A stretch of DNA of 64,000 nt from Arion vulgaris (GCA_020796225.1 CM036771.1:28440176-28504175); one strand, 5' to 3'; positions 44,334 through 55,800 are shown, numbered from the stretch's first letter. The notes: a model not told the origin generated them from the sequence alone. Program-made: numbers and translations.

Positions 44334-44560
44334 TTCTGTCTGGATACATACTTCTGGTTCAGTCTCCTCTCCAAGGGGTTTGCTCTGGCACAGACTTTAG
44401 GGGAATGCCAACTTTGGTAGGTCTGAGGTTTGCCTATTCAGTCTTTTTGCCTGGTGAATAAAGCTGCTTCTTTTCAGCCGCCCCAATGCTAGATTTTGGA
44501 ATCTGTTTTCCCTTTTAATGGCTTGGCATACTCAGAAACTTTTCTGCCTGCATCATCACT

Positions 44561-45773
44561 TTATGTCTCTGCTTCTCTCAGTGCTTGTATTCTCCCCACT
44601 CTTTCCATCTCCACTATTGGTGTTGATTTCATTGCTCCTGTGATGACACGAAGCGCCTGGTTTTGCACCTTATCCAGTTCTCCTAATGTGGTATTTAATG
44701 ATGGACACCATGCAGCTGACCCATATTCCAGGTGTGGTCGTATGCCCTGCTGATAAATATTTTTAAGTATTTTTTGACTGGCGTACCATGTGGTTCCACT
44801 TAATTTTCTCAGGATGGCTAACTTCCTCCTGGCCTTTGCTGCTGCTTTGTTGGTGTGCTGCTTCCACGTCAGTGTAACTCCGAGATAGGTAGGTTGCTTG
44901 TCTTCTCTTAGCAGTTCTCCATTTATTTTAATGGTGCCAGCTTTTTGTTTGGGAGAGAGAATAAAGAGTGTAGTGCTGCACTTATCTGTGTTGATGCTGA
45001 CACACCATCTGTTTGCCCATGAGGTTAAGGCATCTACAACTCTTTGTATCAATTTGGTGGCCACTGTTGCATACTCATTTGTGCACCATATTACCAGATC
45101 ATCAGCGTACATTGCAACTTTTACTCCCTGTGGTAACTCAGCAACCAGGTCGTTGATGAAAATCAAGAAGAGTGTGGGGGACAATACTCCTCCTTGAGGG
45201 ACGCAATGACGCAGTAGAACTTTTTACTCTTGAGACCATCTAGATGCACTCTGGCTTTCTGTTATGTAAGTATGCTTTTATCCATCTGTACATCTTACCC
45301 TTTATTCTACTATTTCTCAGTTTCTTCAGCAGTCCTTCTTTCCAAACCTTGTCAAAGGCTTTCCTTAGGTCTATCCATGTCGCTAGTACCAGTTTCTTAT
45401 CTTGGAACGCGTCCTCAATCTCCTGAGAAAGGTACGTTGCTTGGTCTTCAGTAGAGTAGCACTGCCTAAAACCTGCCTGCTGTGACACAATAATGTTTTC
45501 ACTTTCAAGATACCACTGCAGTCGGAGATTGATTATACGTTCCATTGTTTTGCAGAGACAACTTGTAAGACTGATCGGTCGGTAGCTGGAGGCAGAAGAA
45601 CTATCTTTTCCAGGTTTCAAGAGCGGTATCATGGTTGCTTCTCTCCAGGTCTGTGGAACTTGACCAAAGATCCAACAATTATTGTAAATCTGCAGTAGCT
45701 TTGTTTTTGCTGCAGTTCCTAAGTTCTTAATCATCTCATTGGGCACTCCATCAGCTCCTGGTAATTTTCTCAA
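44561..45773 (-). pseudogene. Reverse transcriptase, family B LINE
   Basis: Two frames cover nearly the whole domain. The first (45773-45240) has KLPGADGVPNEMIKNLG, SYRPISLTSCLCKTMERII, AGFRQCYSTEDQATYLSQEI and WIDLRKAFDKVWKEGLL. The second (45184-44561) begins MSPTLFLIFINDL and carries VAMYADDLVIW with both catalytic aspartates, then TYLGVTLTWKQHT and YGSAAWCPSLNT. The frame shift near 45210 falls in the VPQGGVLSPTLF motif. Only a few lesions separate it from an open frame. Confidence 0.88.
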
Positions 45774-46434
45774 TTTTAATTTGGATATTGCTAGTTCCAG
45801 TTATTTAAATGCGATTGGTGTCTTCATCACTTCAGGTATTGTTTCGTCTTGCTCTACATTTTGCTTTTTCTCACGAATCTCTCGCTGTTTCGTTGTGCTA
45901 ATTTTAATATTGCTGTCTTTAGCAAAGGAGTCTGCAAAATGATCAGCTGCCTGTTTTCCTGTGAGGATGTTTCCATCTTTGTTTAATGCAAACTTTGGAT
46001 TTCTCCCTGTATCATTGTTGTTTTACCAGCTTCCACAGCTTCCTGGTATCTCTTTCAAAGTTTAAGGACTCTGTTTTTTCCTTCCAGCTCCTCCGCCTGG
46101 CCTGCAGCTTGGCCCTTTGAAATATAGCCTTGGCATGCTGATATTTGTTGTGGTGTTCTTGGCATGGAGTGGTCTCTGCCTGCTTTCATGAAATTTCTAC
46201 ATTATTGTGCAGTAGTTCCAATTCACTGCTCCAGTAAGGTGTGTAGTGCTTTGAGCCTCTAGGAATTGTTTCGTAGGCAGCCTGTTTTATGCATCCACTG
46301 AACTCATCAACTACCTTGTTGATGTCCTTGTCAGTAGATAGACCTAGTGTCAGTGTACTGGTGCGATGCTTATACATTGTTCAATCTGCCTTCTTGTAAT
46401 TCCACCTAGATAGAGTGCTGCTCTCCCTGATGAG

Positions 46435-47095
46435 TTAATTTTCAACAGGTAAAAAGACTGGCCGATGGTCGCTGCCTCCTAACTGTTTCCCAACAACACG
46501 TGTAATGTTCCATTCCAGGTCTGAGGAGTGGAATGCCAAGTCTGGTGTAGAGGTGGTGTGCCATGATCTGGAGTAGAAGGTTGACTGATCTTTGGGCTGA
46601 TTGACAAGGATTAGTTTGTTGTCATCCTGCCAGTTTTCAAGCTCTTCGCCCCTACTGTCCATGTGGTCATACCCCAGCTCTGTGAGTGACTATTGAAGTC
46701 CCCGCACACTATGAGTCTTTCTTTTGTTGGAATTATGACCAGTATCAGTGGACGGTCACTTGGACAGTAGTAGTTGATTAAGTGAAACTCTGTACTTGCC
46801 GTCCTAAGATGCAACATCTGATATTCTGCACCCTCCATGTACTCCTCAAACTGACATCTGGTGATGTTGTTTCTCACAAGTGTCAGTACTCCACCCTTTC
46901 TTCTATTTTTTCGGTCTGATCTGTAGCACTGGAAGCCTCTGACTTTGAAGGCTACATCTTCATTCAGGTGGGTCTCTTGCAAACAGCATACATGTACTTG
47001 TTCTTCATTTAGGATGTTTTCAAGTTCTACTTTTTTTGCTGTAGCCATCTTTTTTGCTGTTCACACCCTCAGCATTCCAGTGCATTATTTTAAGA
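46435..47095 (-). pseudogene. APE-type endonuclease, family B LINE
   Basis: The frame reads ATAKKVELENILNEEQVHVC, LQETHLNEDVAFKVRGFQ, KGGVLTLVRNNI, LIVCGDFNSHSQSWG, and after a shift near 46650 QSTFYSRSWHTTSTPDLAF and GGSDHRPV. An upstream MHWNAEGVNSKKDG, at 47070, supplies the N-terminal active-site Asn. All catalytic motifs (N, E, DxN, SDH) are present across three frames. It nicks the genomic target before reverse transcription. Confidence 0.85.
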
Positions 47096-47705
47096 AATTG
47101 GCCAGTTGCTCTATTCTCATGCCTCCTGGCTCCACAGGGCAAATGAGAAGAACATCCAGTAGCTGAGGTTGGGCCCTTTCGAGGTAGAGGGCCCGGCACT
47201 GCACCTGCCTGAGTGTCCGTCACAGGGCGAGCACCATATCTTTTTAAGTACATAGACATATTCATATGCGTTTATGCGTGACAACCTGATTGCTATAGTG
47301 CGTCTCTTGGCTGGTTGCCTCCGACTTCAGCACTCTTACTGCTAGAGAAGACTGTGGTCTAACTCGAGGGATAGAAAAATTGTAAAAGAAGTAGGAGATA
47401 AGACAAGAAAAAGATGCCCTCCTCAAGAGAGAGGAGGGCTGCCATTTAACCCATAGTTGGGGGATGGGTTGGTTACAGCCAGAGCATTTTCCACTCGCCG
47501 GTGGGTTCTGCGCTGTCACCTTATGAGGCCCCATCCTGCTCCCTGCCTTTTGGTCTGGCCTTTCACCTTCAATATGTTCGGCATGGTTAGACCTGCCAGG
47601 AGTTAGACTCCCGCCGACATAGCCTGAAGGATCACCAAGGCACGCAAACCCTCCAACCATGATAAGGTAGGCTAATCTGGAGGGTGCAGAATGTTGTATA
47701 GAAGC

Positions 47706-48735
47706 ATCCATATTTTTTCGAAGAGACTATCGGACACCAGATGGTCTGCCCGAGCTGATGCGACAAAGACGCTTTTATGTGGTTTTACCACTATCAAACA
47801 CGTTTCGGATGGCATCTCAAATAACATAGATCAAAAGGTAGAGTGTCGTAATCAGACGTATGGACTAATTTTTAGATGTGTAAGTTGGAAACGGAATAAT
47901 GACCATTTTATGGAACCGAATTCTGGAATGTTGCAAGCGTCTAGCGTTTAATTACAGTCACCTGATCAAGACCTTAACACGGGATATATCCTTTATGAAT
48001 CGTTACACGGGTACGTTCAAGCAATGCGGCCTACATTGTCAGATATTGATGTCAAAATCCCGACTGACTATGAAGAATATCAGCAACAAACTTCAAGCGA
48101 AATACAAAGTACGACGATTTCAGCGGCTTTACTATGCTCGATGAAGTTGTAGAAAATCAAACACATAAACAAAAATTTGAAAGTCAGGTGTTTATTGTCA
48201 TAATTGATAATGTACTGTCTGCCTTAGCTAAACGCATGGAAGCGTACTATAGAGTGACTGGTGTATTTGGAATACTTCGGCAGTTAAAATCTCTTACAGA
48301 AGAAGAGATCTTGAAAAGAACTCCAATATTGTCAGCTCTTACCAAGAGGATTTGGAAGAAAGCCTAGACAACGAACTTGTGCAGGTCGCTGAACTTCTTA
48401 AAACTAATATAGCTACTGCTATGAACAATGAAAAGCATGGAGCTCTTGAAGGGCAATTTTATAAACGTATAATGGAAAATTCATTAGAGTCGTGTTTCCC
48501 AAATATAGAAATAGTCTTACGAATTTACTTGTCGTTAATGATTACTAACTGCAGCGGAGAACGTTCTTTTTCGGCGTTAAAGCGTATAAATAATGAGTTA
48601 AGGAACATGATGGGACAATATCGTCTAAATAACCTCACCATAATGAACATTGAATGTAAGTTGCTAAGAGATATTGATTTGACTAGTGTTATCTCTAAAT
48701 TTGCTCACATTAAAACGAGACAAGTTTATTTGTAA
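47706..48735 (+). pseudogene. hAT-3 transposase, C-terminal half
   Basis: The sequence resumes with FSKRLSDTRWSARADATKTL, NIDQKVECRNQTYGLIFR, then shifted frames with a long linker and FIVIIDNVLSALAKRMEAY. The last frame (48352-48735) holds YLSLMITNCSGERSFSALKR and GQYRLNNLTIMNIE, the conserved hAT dimerisation region; the Glu of SGERSFS is the likely third catalytic residue and is intact. It stops at 48733, 90 bp from the right terminus. Frame breaks near 47820, 47950, 48140 and 48350. Confidence 0.83.
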
Positions 48736-49734
48736 AAGTTGTTTTATTTTATTATCATACAAAACCTAGGGCCACGCGCTAAAATTTGCTACAGGCCCTG
48801 CGCCAGGCTTAATCCGGCACTGACTAACAGTATGGGTTGATACAGAGAAGGCTTTGTAGAGAGGGACTCATAATCAAACTGCTCAAACTGGGAATCAAAT
48901 TCAAAAGGCGCTTGTATTTCTGGATATGTCCCTATCTGGTAAATAGAAGAGCAAAGTACATGACCAGGGAAAGCATAGCAGGAAGACAATCATTGAACAG
49001 GTTGTTACCCAAGGAGGAGTCCTGTCTCCCACGCTACTTCTAGTTTTTTTTTTATATATGATTATGGAAGATATCCACAACAGAGTGCATTGTGCAATCT
49101 ACGCTGATGATCTGACACTGTGAACACGATCTGAATGAATAGTAGTAGCCACCACAAGGATGCACATTTTATTTAAAAATCTAGGTAAATTGACCAGATC
49201 TTTACTGCCTTTATAAATGAAAATGAAACTAATTTCACAGTCTTCAGCCTATCCAAGAAAAAAAAAATGCTCAAACTCATTTCAATGATGACCTACTCTG
49301 AATGGACGAATGTTCAATATATATAGGAAATCATCATGGACAACAGACGGATGTAGAAGGCACAGATAGAAAAAGGCTGAGAAAAGAGCAAAGAAGAGAA
49401 TGGGGATCATGAACAAACTAGTAGGCACCAAACTTGGGTGCGAATGGTAGCATTCTGGAAAGGCTTTACACTGGGAGAGTTCGACCAGTACTTGAGTATG
49501 ACATATCAGGCTGGATCATAATCTCCAAGACACACTTCATAAAGATAAGCTGAGTATTAATTTTGGGCCCGCATGGAGACTGGAACCATAAGTCTACCCT
49601 CATAGAAATACTGAAACGGCAATGGGAGGCAAACTCCAAAGAACTTGCTCACACAGACCCAATAGTGGTACTGGCTCAACTAAGACACATACAACCAGCC
49701 ATCACCTCTCCTCCCTAGTCAGCTCCCAGAGCTA

Positions 49735-50350
49735 TTTGCACACAATGCAGCTGCAAAAATGGCAGTACAACATATGAAACAAAAACATGGAGAAATAATG
49801 CTTTTGACAGACGCATTTTCTGCTATATCAGAACTGAAATCTGAAAGGAGCACAGAATTAAGTATCTCAAGTTAACCTTAGCCCAGTTGTCTCATGATTC
49901 CGAGAGTGTAGTAATCAAGTGGACACCCTCACACTGCCAGCTCAAGGGGAATGAAGATGCTGACAGACTGGCTGAAGAGGGAGCAGGGATGCCTCAAGTT
50001 GACAACCTGGTCAGAAGCAAAACCACTGCCAGAGGTACTACACAACAAAGTGGAAGAAATAACACACACAACACAACAAGCATGATGGATATTACCAGCT
50101 GTCCAGAAGAGACCCCATTTTCGTACTTCACCTCCGGATGAGTCACAACAGAATGAGAACAGAACTAGATTTAAGATAGGCACTAAAGGCTTGGCAGTAT
50201 GATGACAGAGCATGTCCTACAGCACTGCCCCCAGTATGCAGACCTGAGAAGAAAGAGGTGGCCCACTTATACCAGTGTCCAAGAAAACTGTATGGGTAGC
50301 TGACAGAGACCTTTATTAGAGAATCCAAAATCCCAGTCTAGTGAGCACGC
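49735..50350 (+). pseudogene. RNase H end and tail, family B LINE (third lineage)
   Basis: The reading gives HNAAAKMAVQHMKQKHGEIM, LLTDAFSAISELKSE, a stop, then VVIKWTPSHCQLKGNEDADR with LAEEGAG. The third and fourth acidic sites are present; the first two are lost upstream in decayed sequence. The tail (YADLRRKRW region) and GAA tail near 50350-50361 match the fragment at 1695-1838. Confidence 0.78.
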
Positions 50351-50361
50351 AGTTGAAGAAG

Positions 50362-50894
50362 AAGGAAATGTACCAATAACAGAATTATCACTGGAGAAAG
50401 AGTTGATAGAATCGTTAACAAATGAAGTGTTGAAAACGAAAATTGAATAATGGATATCAAAAATTGTGGCTATAAATTCAATATTATATCTACGCTTATA
50501 GGCTGCAGTAAGAAGTTGTTTATTGTATTCCCATCATCCTATTAAGCTGAAAGACGAGTTTGTATGGTCACCAGACTATTCACAAAGAAACGAAACAAAT
50601 TGTCAATAGAGTAATGCGGCAGTTTAAGATTATTGGTGACAAAATGGCACCAAACATCGACAAATTTGTTTCATCATCAACAAGCGCAGGCCTAATTAAT
50701 ACATTATAACATAAATTGTGTCAATGATACTGTGAGAAATACAGTAATATTGATATTATCTTCTAATAAAATAACTTAAAAGTGTGTCCTTGTTTTTCAA
50801 TTTATTGTATATACAATATAGTTTACCCAAGGATGCGCTATCGAATTATTCACTGAAAAGAGGGCGCTCATTAAAAAAAGGTTGGGAACCTATG
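50362..50894 (+). mobile_element. hAT-2 (FAM200/ZBED-like) 3' end, second copy
   Basis: It is nearly the same as 1839-2369, including the aagagggcgctcatt stretch and the closing ggttgggaacctatg. The coding end (about 50517-50700) reads KKLFIVFPSSY and then shifts. The 3' part of the dimerisation region (MAPNIDKF) is recognisable. The upstream neighbour is again a family B LINE 3' end, as at 1838. Confidence 0.65.
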
Positions 50895-51147
50895 GTCTAT
50901 ACTCTATACCCAGTGGGACGTAAATTTTAACTGACTGGCCCTCGTATTTCCTTCGTGTGTCAAGTTCAATGAGAACAGAAATGACCGACAATAAGACGAC
51001 TTGTAATGTGACAAGAGAACTCGATTAGACACGAACGAGTACACCAGTGCTCATGCTACGAGCTAAGAGCTATTTTTGGTTGTGGGCAAAGGCAGGCTGT
51101 GGTGGGAAAATCCGAATGTTTCTACTTTTCAAACTTATACCAGTGTT
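50895..51147. other. Unassigned DNA
   Basis: I see nothing I can name in this short stretch. Confidence 0.35.
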
Positions 51148-51412
51148 TCTTCCTTTTCTTCTTCTTTGAACATTCCATATCGACCACTTCTTAACCACTC
51201 TGTGTGATCTGTATATGATCTGAGCCAATGAGCGATTGTACGTTGTGTCAGTTGTGAGCCTACAAGTATGCCAGTACATCCGATTTCTGCGACGCCTTAT
51301 TTACTAGGTAGCTTTCCTAGGCCCTACCTCAGTCTCCTCTTACGACATGCCTTGTTGGTCGCAGTAGTACTATTCTTTGCTCCCCTTGCGAGCCCTGACA
51401 ACAGTCGGGTGA
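51148..51412 (-). mobile_element. SINE-A, diverged relative
   Basis: The reverse strand keeps the SINE-A plan: a start near acccgactgttgtcaggg, a body with caaagaatagtac, the core catgtcgtaagagga, an atgtactggcatact block where SINE-A has atgcatgtgtc, and the end caaagaagaagaaaagg. Identity outside these blocks is low, so it is an older copy or a sister subfamily. Confidence 0.65.
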
Positions 51413-51418
51413 TACCAG

Positions 51419-51600
51419 TTTCTCATGTTTGTTCTCATGTTTGTTCTCATGTTTGTTCTCATGTTTGTTCTCATGTTTGTTCTCATGTTTGTTCTCATGT
51501 TTGTTCTCATGTTTGTTCTCATGTTGTCCATTGTCTCTGTTGTCATGTTTGTTCTCATGTTTGTTCTCATGTGTTATGTTCTCATGTGTTCTCATGTTTT
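51419..51600 (+). repeat. 12-bp minisatellite, about 14 copies
   Basis: The unit tctcatgtttgt repeats almost perfectly for nine copies, is broken near 51522-51545 and resumes more loosely to 51600. It begins right at the 5' end of the diverged SINE-A. It is open in all plus-strand frames (VCSH, MFVL, CLFS repeats), which is a consequence of the unit length. Confidence 0.92.
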
Positions 51601-51699
51601 CCTTTTATCAGCGGCAACACCTGAAATAATTAATCCCCCTCCTTCCCCATCATAATAGTCAACTAAGTTCTAAGTCAACTTATAATATAAATAGGTACT

Positions 51700-52588
51700 A
51701 TAGTTAAAGAAAGCAGAGGTAGCTGCAGGAAAAGGAAACCTTAGGGATCTTTACAACATCACAAGAAAGTTAGCAGGAAAATACAGTCCATCAAATAGGT
51801 TGATCAAAAATAGTAGTGGGGAAACTATCACTAATGTTAGAGGCCAAATGGAAAGATGGATGGAATACTTCAAGGAACTCCTGAACAGACCAGCACCTAC
51901 AAACCCCCCAGATATCCAACCGGCAGAAATTAACTTGGACATCAACTGTGAGAAACCATCCAAGGAGGAGATTAGTAAAGCCATTAAACTTTTGAAAGAT
52001 GGAAAGCGCCGGTCTAGATGGTATTTCTGCCGAGGCGGTTAAAGCCAACATAAACACATCTACAGAAATGCTGTATAAATTATTTAGCAGAATCTGGGAG
52101 ACGAAGAAATACCAGCAAACTGGAGAGAAGGATACCTGGTGAAGCTACCAAAGAAAGGGGACCTTCAGAAGTGTGAAACTATAGGGGAATAATGCTGTTG
52201 TCAGTACCTGGGAAAATACTAAGCAGTCATCCTGGAGAGACTGAGAGATGCCATCGATACAAAGCTAAGAGATGAACAGGTAGGCTTTCGACCAAATAGA
52301 TCCTGTGCTGACCAGATAGCCATATTACGCATAACAGTAGAGCAAAGTATTGAATGGAAATTCAACTTTATATCGGATTTGTGGATTATGAGAAGGCTTT
52401 TGACAGTATTGATAGGGAAACCCTTGGAAATTAATGAGGCATTATGGAATCCCACAGAAAATTATTAAAGTAATAAAAGCAACATATACATATATGAAAT
52501 GTAGAGTTCTTCATGAAGGTAAACTAGCAGACACTTTTGGAATAGAAACAGGAGGCGTCAGGGATGTCTTCTATCATCTTGTTGTTCT
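51700..52588 (+). mobile_element. Family C LINE, RT part, forward arm of a convergent pair
   Basis: The frame starts with GNLRDLYNITRKLAGKYSPS, then MERWMEYFKELLNRPAP, EEISKAIKLLKDGK and a shifted SGLDGISAEAV-like stretch, RPNRSCADQIAI-like residues and RHYGIPQKIIKVIKATYTYM. From about 51987 to 52583 it is the reverse complement of 53925-54519 with scattered single-base indels. It ends abruptly after the RQGVFYH region. Confidence 0.8.
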
Positions 52589-53037
52589 TACTGAAAAAAT
52601 CGACCAGCAATGGCGGAATGCAGGAGGGCCATTCAGAGTCAGATCTGTTTGATTCTGAACACGACTTTGCTAGCGCATTTTCGCCATGTTTGGTCGGGTA
52701 TTTTCCGGTTTCGTTTGCCGAGCTACTGAGTTAGTGCTTGAGCAACGCTGTGAGTTATGACTGTTACATGGAATGCTTTTGCTGTGCCAACCGTGCGTTT
52801 GTGTGTGTATTCAGAAAATGGCGGACAGCGGTTATGACGAACAAGCCAATCTGCCGTATGCAGTTATATTGGAGTGCAGAAAGCTGGATTTTGTCATGAT
52901 TGAAGTAGAGATAGGAAGACTGACGTGATTGTTTGAGGGCTATGCCAATCGGGGTAAAAAGGCAAAAAGAGAGATAGTTAAGGAAGGAACACAGGTCAAA
53001 CTATTTTTAGTGTTTCTTTCTTCAATGAATATCAATT
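52589..53037 (+). other. Unrecognised segment with a 36-codon frame, then LINE 3' end
   Basis: Bases 52589-52936 do not match the facing LINE arm. They hold a small frame at 52818-52928 beginning MADSGYDEQANLPYAVILEC, with an AAAATGG start context, which I do not recognise. It might be the start of a LINE ORF or of a host-gene exon carried along. Bases 52937-52976 (gagggctatgccaatcgggg) are the 3' end of the family C LINE, inverted with respect to 53038-53085. Confidence 0.4.
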
Positions 53038-54520
53038 ATATATTCTCTCTTTGCCTTTACCCTGATTGGGGCATAGGCCCTCAACCAACTCTGCAATCTT
53101 CCTATTTCTAGCTATCTCCTGCAGCTCCTCCAGCTCTTCTTTATATTGTTGATCTCCGCCTCCAAATCTCGTCTCCATGTATTTCTCGGCCTCCCTTCTT
53201 TCGCTGTCCCTGCGGGTTCCAGGCAAGGACCTTTCTTGTTATATTCCCTCCGGTTTTCGCAAAGTGTGTCCTATCCAGCGCCTTTTTTAAACCTGTTCGT
53301 TCACTGGAATCTGTCTTGTACTCTCCATAAGTTCCTCATTTGTGACCCTATCATACCATCTTATTCCCTCTATTCTGCGTAGACACCAGTTGATGAATGT
53401 TTGCAATTTATGCGCTATTGTTTTAGTTGTTCTCCATGTTTCTGACCCATACAGTAGAACTGCTTTAACATTAGAGTTAAATATCCGAATTTTGTTCTAG
53501 ATTTGATTTCTTTAGACTTCCAAATGTTTCCCAGTGCAATGAAAGCTCCTCTTGCCTTCTGTATTCTTATTTTAACATCTCTATCTGTTCCACCCTCTTT
53601 GTCTACGTTGCTGCCCAAATATATGTATGATTCTACCTCTTGAAGTGGGATTTCACCCAGGGAGATCAAGTTGTTGTTTGCTTAGTTAATTCTCAATATC
53701 TTTGTCTATCCCTTATGAATGTTCAGCCCTAGTTGCTGGGACCTTAGATTCAATGTGTTTAGCTTATCTTGCATCTGATTTCGTGTATGTGACAAAAGGG
53801 TTATATCATCAGCGAAGTCCAGATCATCTAGTTGCTCTGTCAGAGTCAATTGGATTCCATTTCTGGTGTTAGTTACTGTGGTCTTCATAATCCAGTCTAT
53901 TGTCAGTAAGAACAACAAAGGTGATAGAAGACACCCTGACGCACTCCTGTTTCTATTCCAAAAGTGTCTGCTAGTTTACCTTCATGAAGAACTCTACATT
54001 TCATATATGTATATGTTGCTTTTATTACTTTAATAATTTTCTGTGGGATTCCATAATGCCTCATTAATTTCCAAAGGGTTTCTCTATCAATACTGTCAAA
54101 AGCCTTCTCATAATCCACAAATCCGATATAAAGTGGGAATTTCCATTCAATACTTTGCTCTACTGTTATGCGTAATATGGCTATCTGGTCAGCACAGGAT
54201 CTATTTGGTCGAAAGCCTACCTGTTCATCTCTTAGCTTTGTATCGATGGCATCTCTCAGTCTCTCCAGGATGACTCTGCTTAGTATTTTCCCAGGTACTG
54301 ACAACAGCATGATTCCCATATAGTTTTCACACTTCTGAAGGTCCCCTTTCTTTGGTAGCTTCACCAGGTATCCTTCTCTCCAGTTTGCTGGTATTTCTTC
54401 TGTCTCCCAGATTCTGCTAAATAAATTATACAGTATTTCTGTGGATGTGTTTTATGTTGGCTTTAACCGCCTCCGCTGGAATACCATCTGGACCGGCCGC
54501 TTTCCATCTTTTAAAAGTTT
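53038..54520 (-). mobile_element. Family C LINE, RT to C-terminus, reverse arm of a convergent pair
   Basis: The minus strand reads from 54520: LPKKGDLQKCENYMGIMLLS, VPGKILSRVILERLRDA, VGFRPNRSCADQIAILRI, YIGFVDYEKAFDSIDRETLW, GIETGVRQGVF and, after a shift, LDDLDFADDITLLSHTRNQM. Then come LGSNVDKEGGTDRDVKIRI and the tail LQEIARNRKIAELVEGLCPN. The RT box FADD is intact. Frames break near 53910, 53680 and 53410. No endonuclease domain is present. The 3' end is near 53040. Confidence 0.83.
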
Positions 54521-54620
54521 AATAATTATATATTACTACTGTAATAATGTTGGCATCATTTTTACTTGTTGGAAAATTGAAGTTGCAGCAATGGATAATT
54601 CAATCAGTCAACTTTCAAAT

Positions 54621-54784
54621 CTTCTTCTTCTTCTTTGCGTTCGTTCTTTACGACCAATTTTAATCACTCTTTGTGATATGTTTGATCTTTGCCAAGCACG
54701 TTTATATGTTGCACATTGGTTTGGTAGGCCCCTAAACGCATAGACTTCTACACGTTTAGGACACATGCATCCGATTTCAGCCAA
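54621..54784 (-). mobile_element. SINE-A, 5'-truncated, with 11-bp TSD
   Basis: Direct repeats AACTTTCAAAT lie at 54610-54620 and 54785-54795. The insert holds the 3' 164 bp of SINE-A in reverse, with the GAA tail read as cttcttcttcttctttgcg at the left. Truncation at the 5' end together with a target duplication is the mark of LINE-driven retroposition. Confidence 0.9.
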
Positions 54785-54795
54785 AACTTTCAAAT

Positions 54796-55352
54796 AATTT
54801 GCATTGTCCAACCACAGCCAACTCTAAATAACATAGTTGACTCTGGCCCAGCTCACCGAGAACCGAGAAGCGTACACCCCACGCCTAGAAATACTGACTT
54901 ATACTGTGGTAGATCAGTGACCAAGATCTTATTTCGCCTCCACGTGACGACACTATAGTCCGTCCAACTTGTCATGGTCCAACTTGTCATGGTCCAACTT
55001 GTCATGCCCACAGATAACAAATGTGTATCTTTGTAATCATTTGATTAAATAAATTGAAAATTTGCATGTGAACTACACATGTTCCAGACGTTACTCAAAT
55101 ATTTTTTTGCCATTCAAACAATCAGACCCTCTAGAAGTTGCTTTCTTTGTTTTACATATTTAACGCGTCCATTGTGTCATATTGTTGACTTCACAAAACG
55201 GACATTGATATAACATTTATACTGAGTTAAGAGTGCACATTATTTACAATGCAATAAAATGTCATTAATACTGTATGCGCATTTTCGCAATAGACACAGA
55301 TGGGGCATCTGTACCACATCCATAACATTATATAGCTATATATTTTCCCTAT
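54796..55352. other. Unassigned DNA with a short triplication
   Basis: A 15-base phrase atggtccaacttgtc occurs in tandem at about 54960-55012 (three copies). The stretch next to 55353 may be the continuation of the LINE fragment at 57611, since hAT-4 inserted into that LINE, but I see no clear RT motif here. Confidence 0.35.
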
Positions 55353-55800
55353 TTGTAGACCAGTGTTGCCAATCTAGCATTTTTAATACTAAATCTAGCA
55401 TTATTTTTTGCGATCTAGCATTAAATATTTGGATCTAGCTAGCATCTAACAGGAAATCTAGCATTAAAATAAAATTAGCATTTTTATCATTTCTTTTAGT
55501 TTGGTCCATGAATCAGAAACTCGACAAAAACAAGATGAACAAATAGACAATTTACTACAGCGAGATCCGGGTAATGAATATCTCAGTGGCGGATGTACTT
55601 GTACCCTCTCCTTAAGGTCCATGTGCGTTTGACTTGCATATAATTGTAGCTGTAATGATGTAACTTGTGCAATCTCGTTGGCATGTCACCAGCTTCTGTA
55701 TTTCCTTGTAGTTCATCAGTGACTGTTCTTAAGTGCTATAATCATTTCCAAACCAACGGAGGACCGTGTTAAAATCATAAAATGAATCCCTCATTCAGCA

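Larger units (their letters stand above)
43483..47700 (-). mobile_element. Family B LINE (second lineage), near full length, inside hAT-3
   Basis: A 4.2-kb minus-strand element with 5' leader (47100-47700), endonuclease, RT and RNase H. It interrupts hAT-3 between EICLYI-type residues and FSKRLSDTRWSAR. Exact ends and a target duplication are not clear; the right limit may be a few bases either way, and some hAT sequence may have been lost. No GAA tail is seen at the left end. Fewer lesions than the other family B copies, so it is the youngest layer of the nest. Confidence 0.78.
42572..48822 (+). mobile_element. hAT-3 transposon (ZMYM1-like) with a LINE inside
   Basis: Termini CGGCGCCGGATTA and, reversed, CAGTGCCGGATTA match at 11 of 13 positions, both differences being transitions, and both run on as (A)GCC. 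Target repeats CCTAACAG (42564-42571) and ACTAACAG (48823-48830) agree at 7 of 8 bases, the hAT length. Excluding the inner LINE the element is about 2.0 kb. The N-terminal zinc finger region is missing, so it was internally deleted before or after insertion. Confidence 0.85.
42036..50361 (+). mobile_element. Family B LINE (third lineage), split by hAT-3
   Basis: The left half (42036-42571) has RT start residues: TISELKKHSMVL, LLKVLNASWKVGEIPSEWN and STEDKVIYIAQDIENG. The right half (48823-50361) resumes TVWVDTEKAF, then IYADDLTL near 49100 and the RNase H domain, ending at gttgaagaagaagg. The 8-base repeats CCTAACAG/ACTAACAG mark where hAT-3 split it. The halves join in the middle of the sequence that in other copies reads TVFFDMSKAFDKVW. 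Confidence 0.78.

Noticed and set aside
51268..51655. Apparent repeat proteins (CSHV, MFVL and reverse NKHE repeats)
   Set aside because: All frames are open only because a 12-bp repeat without stops is read through.
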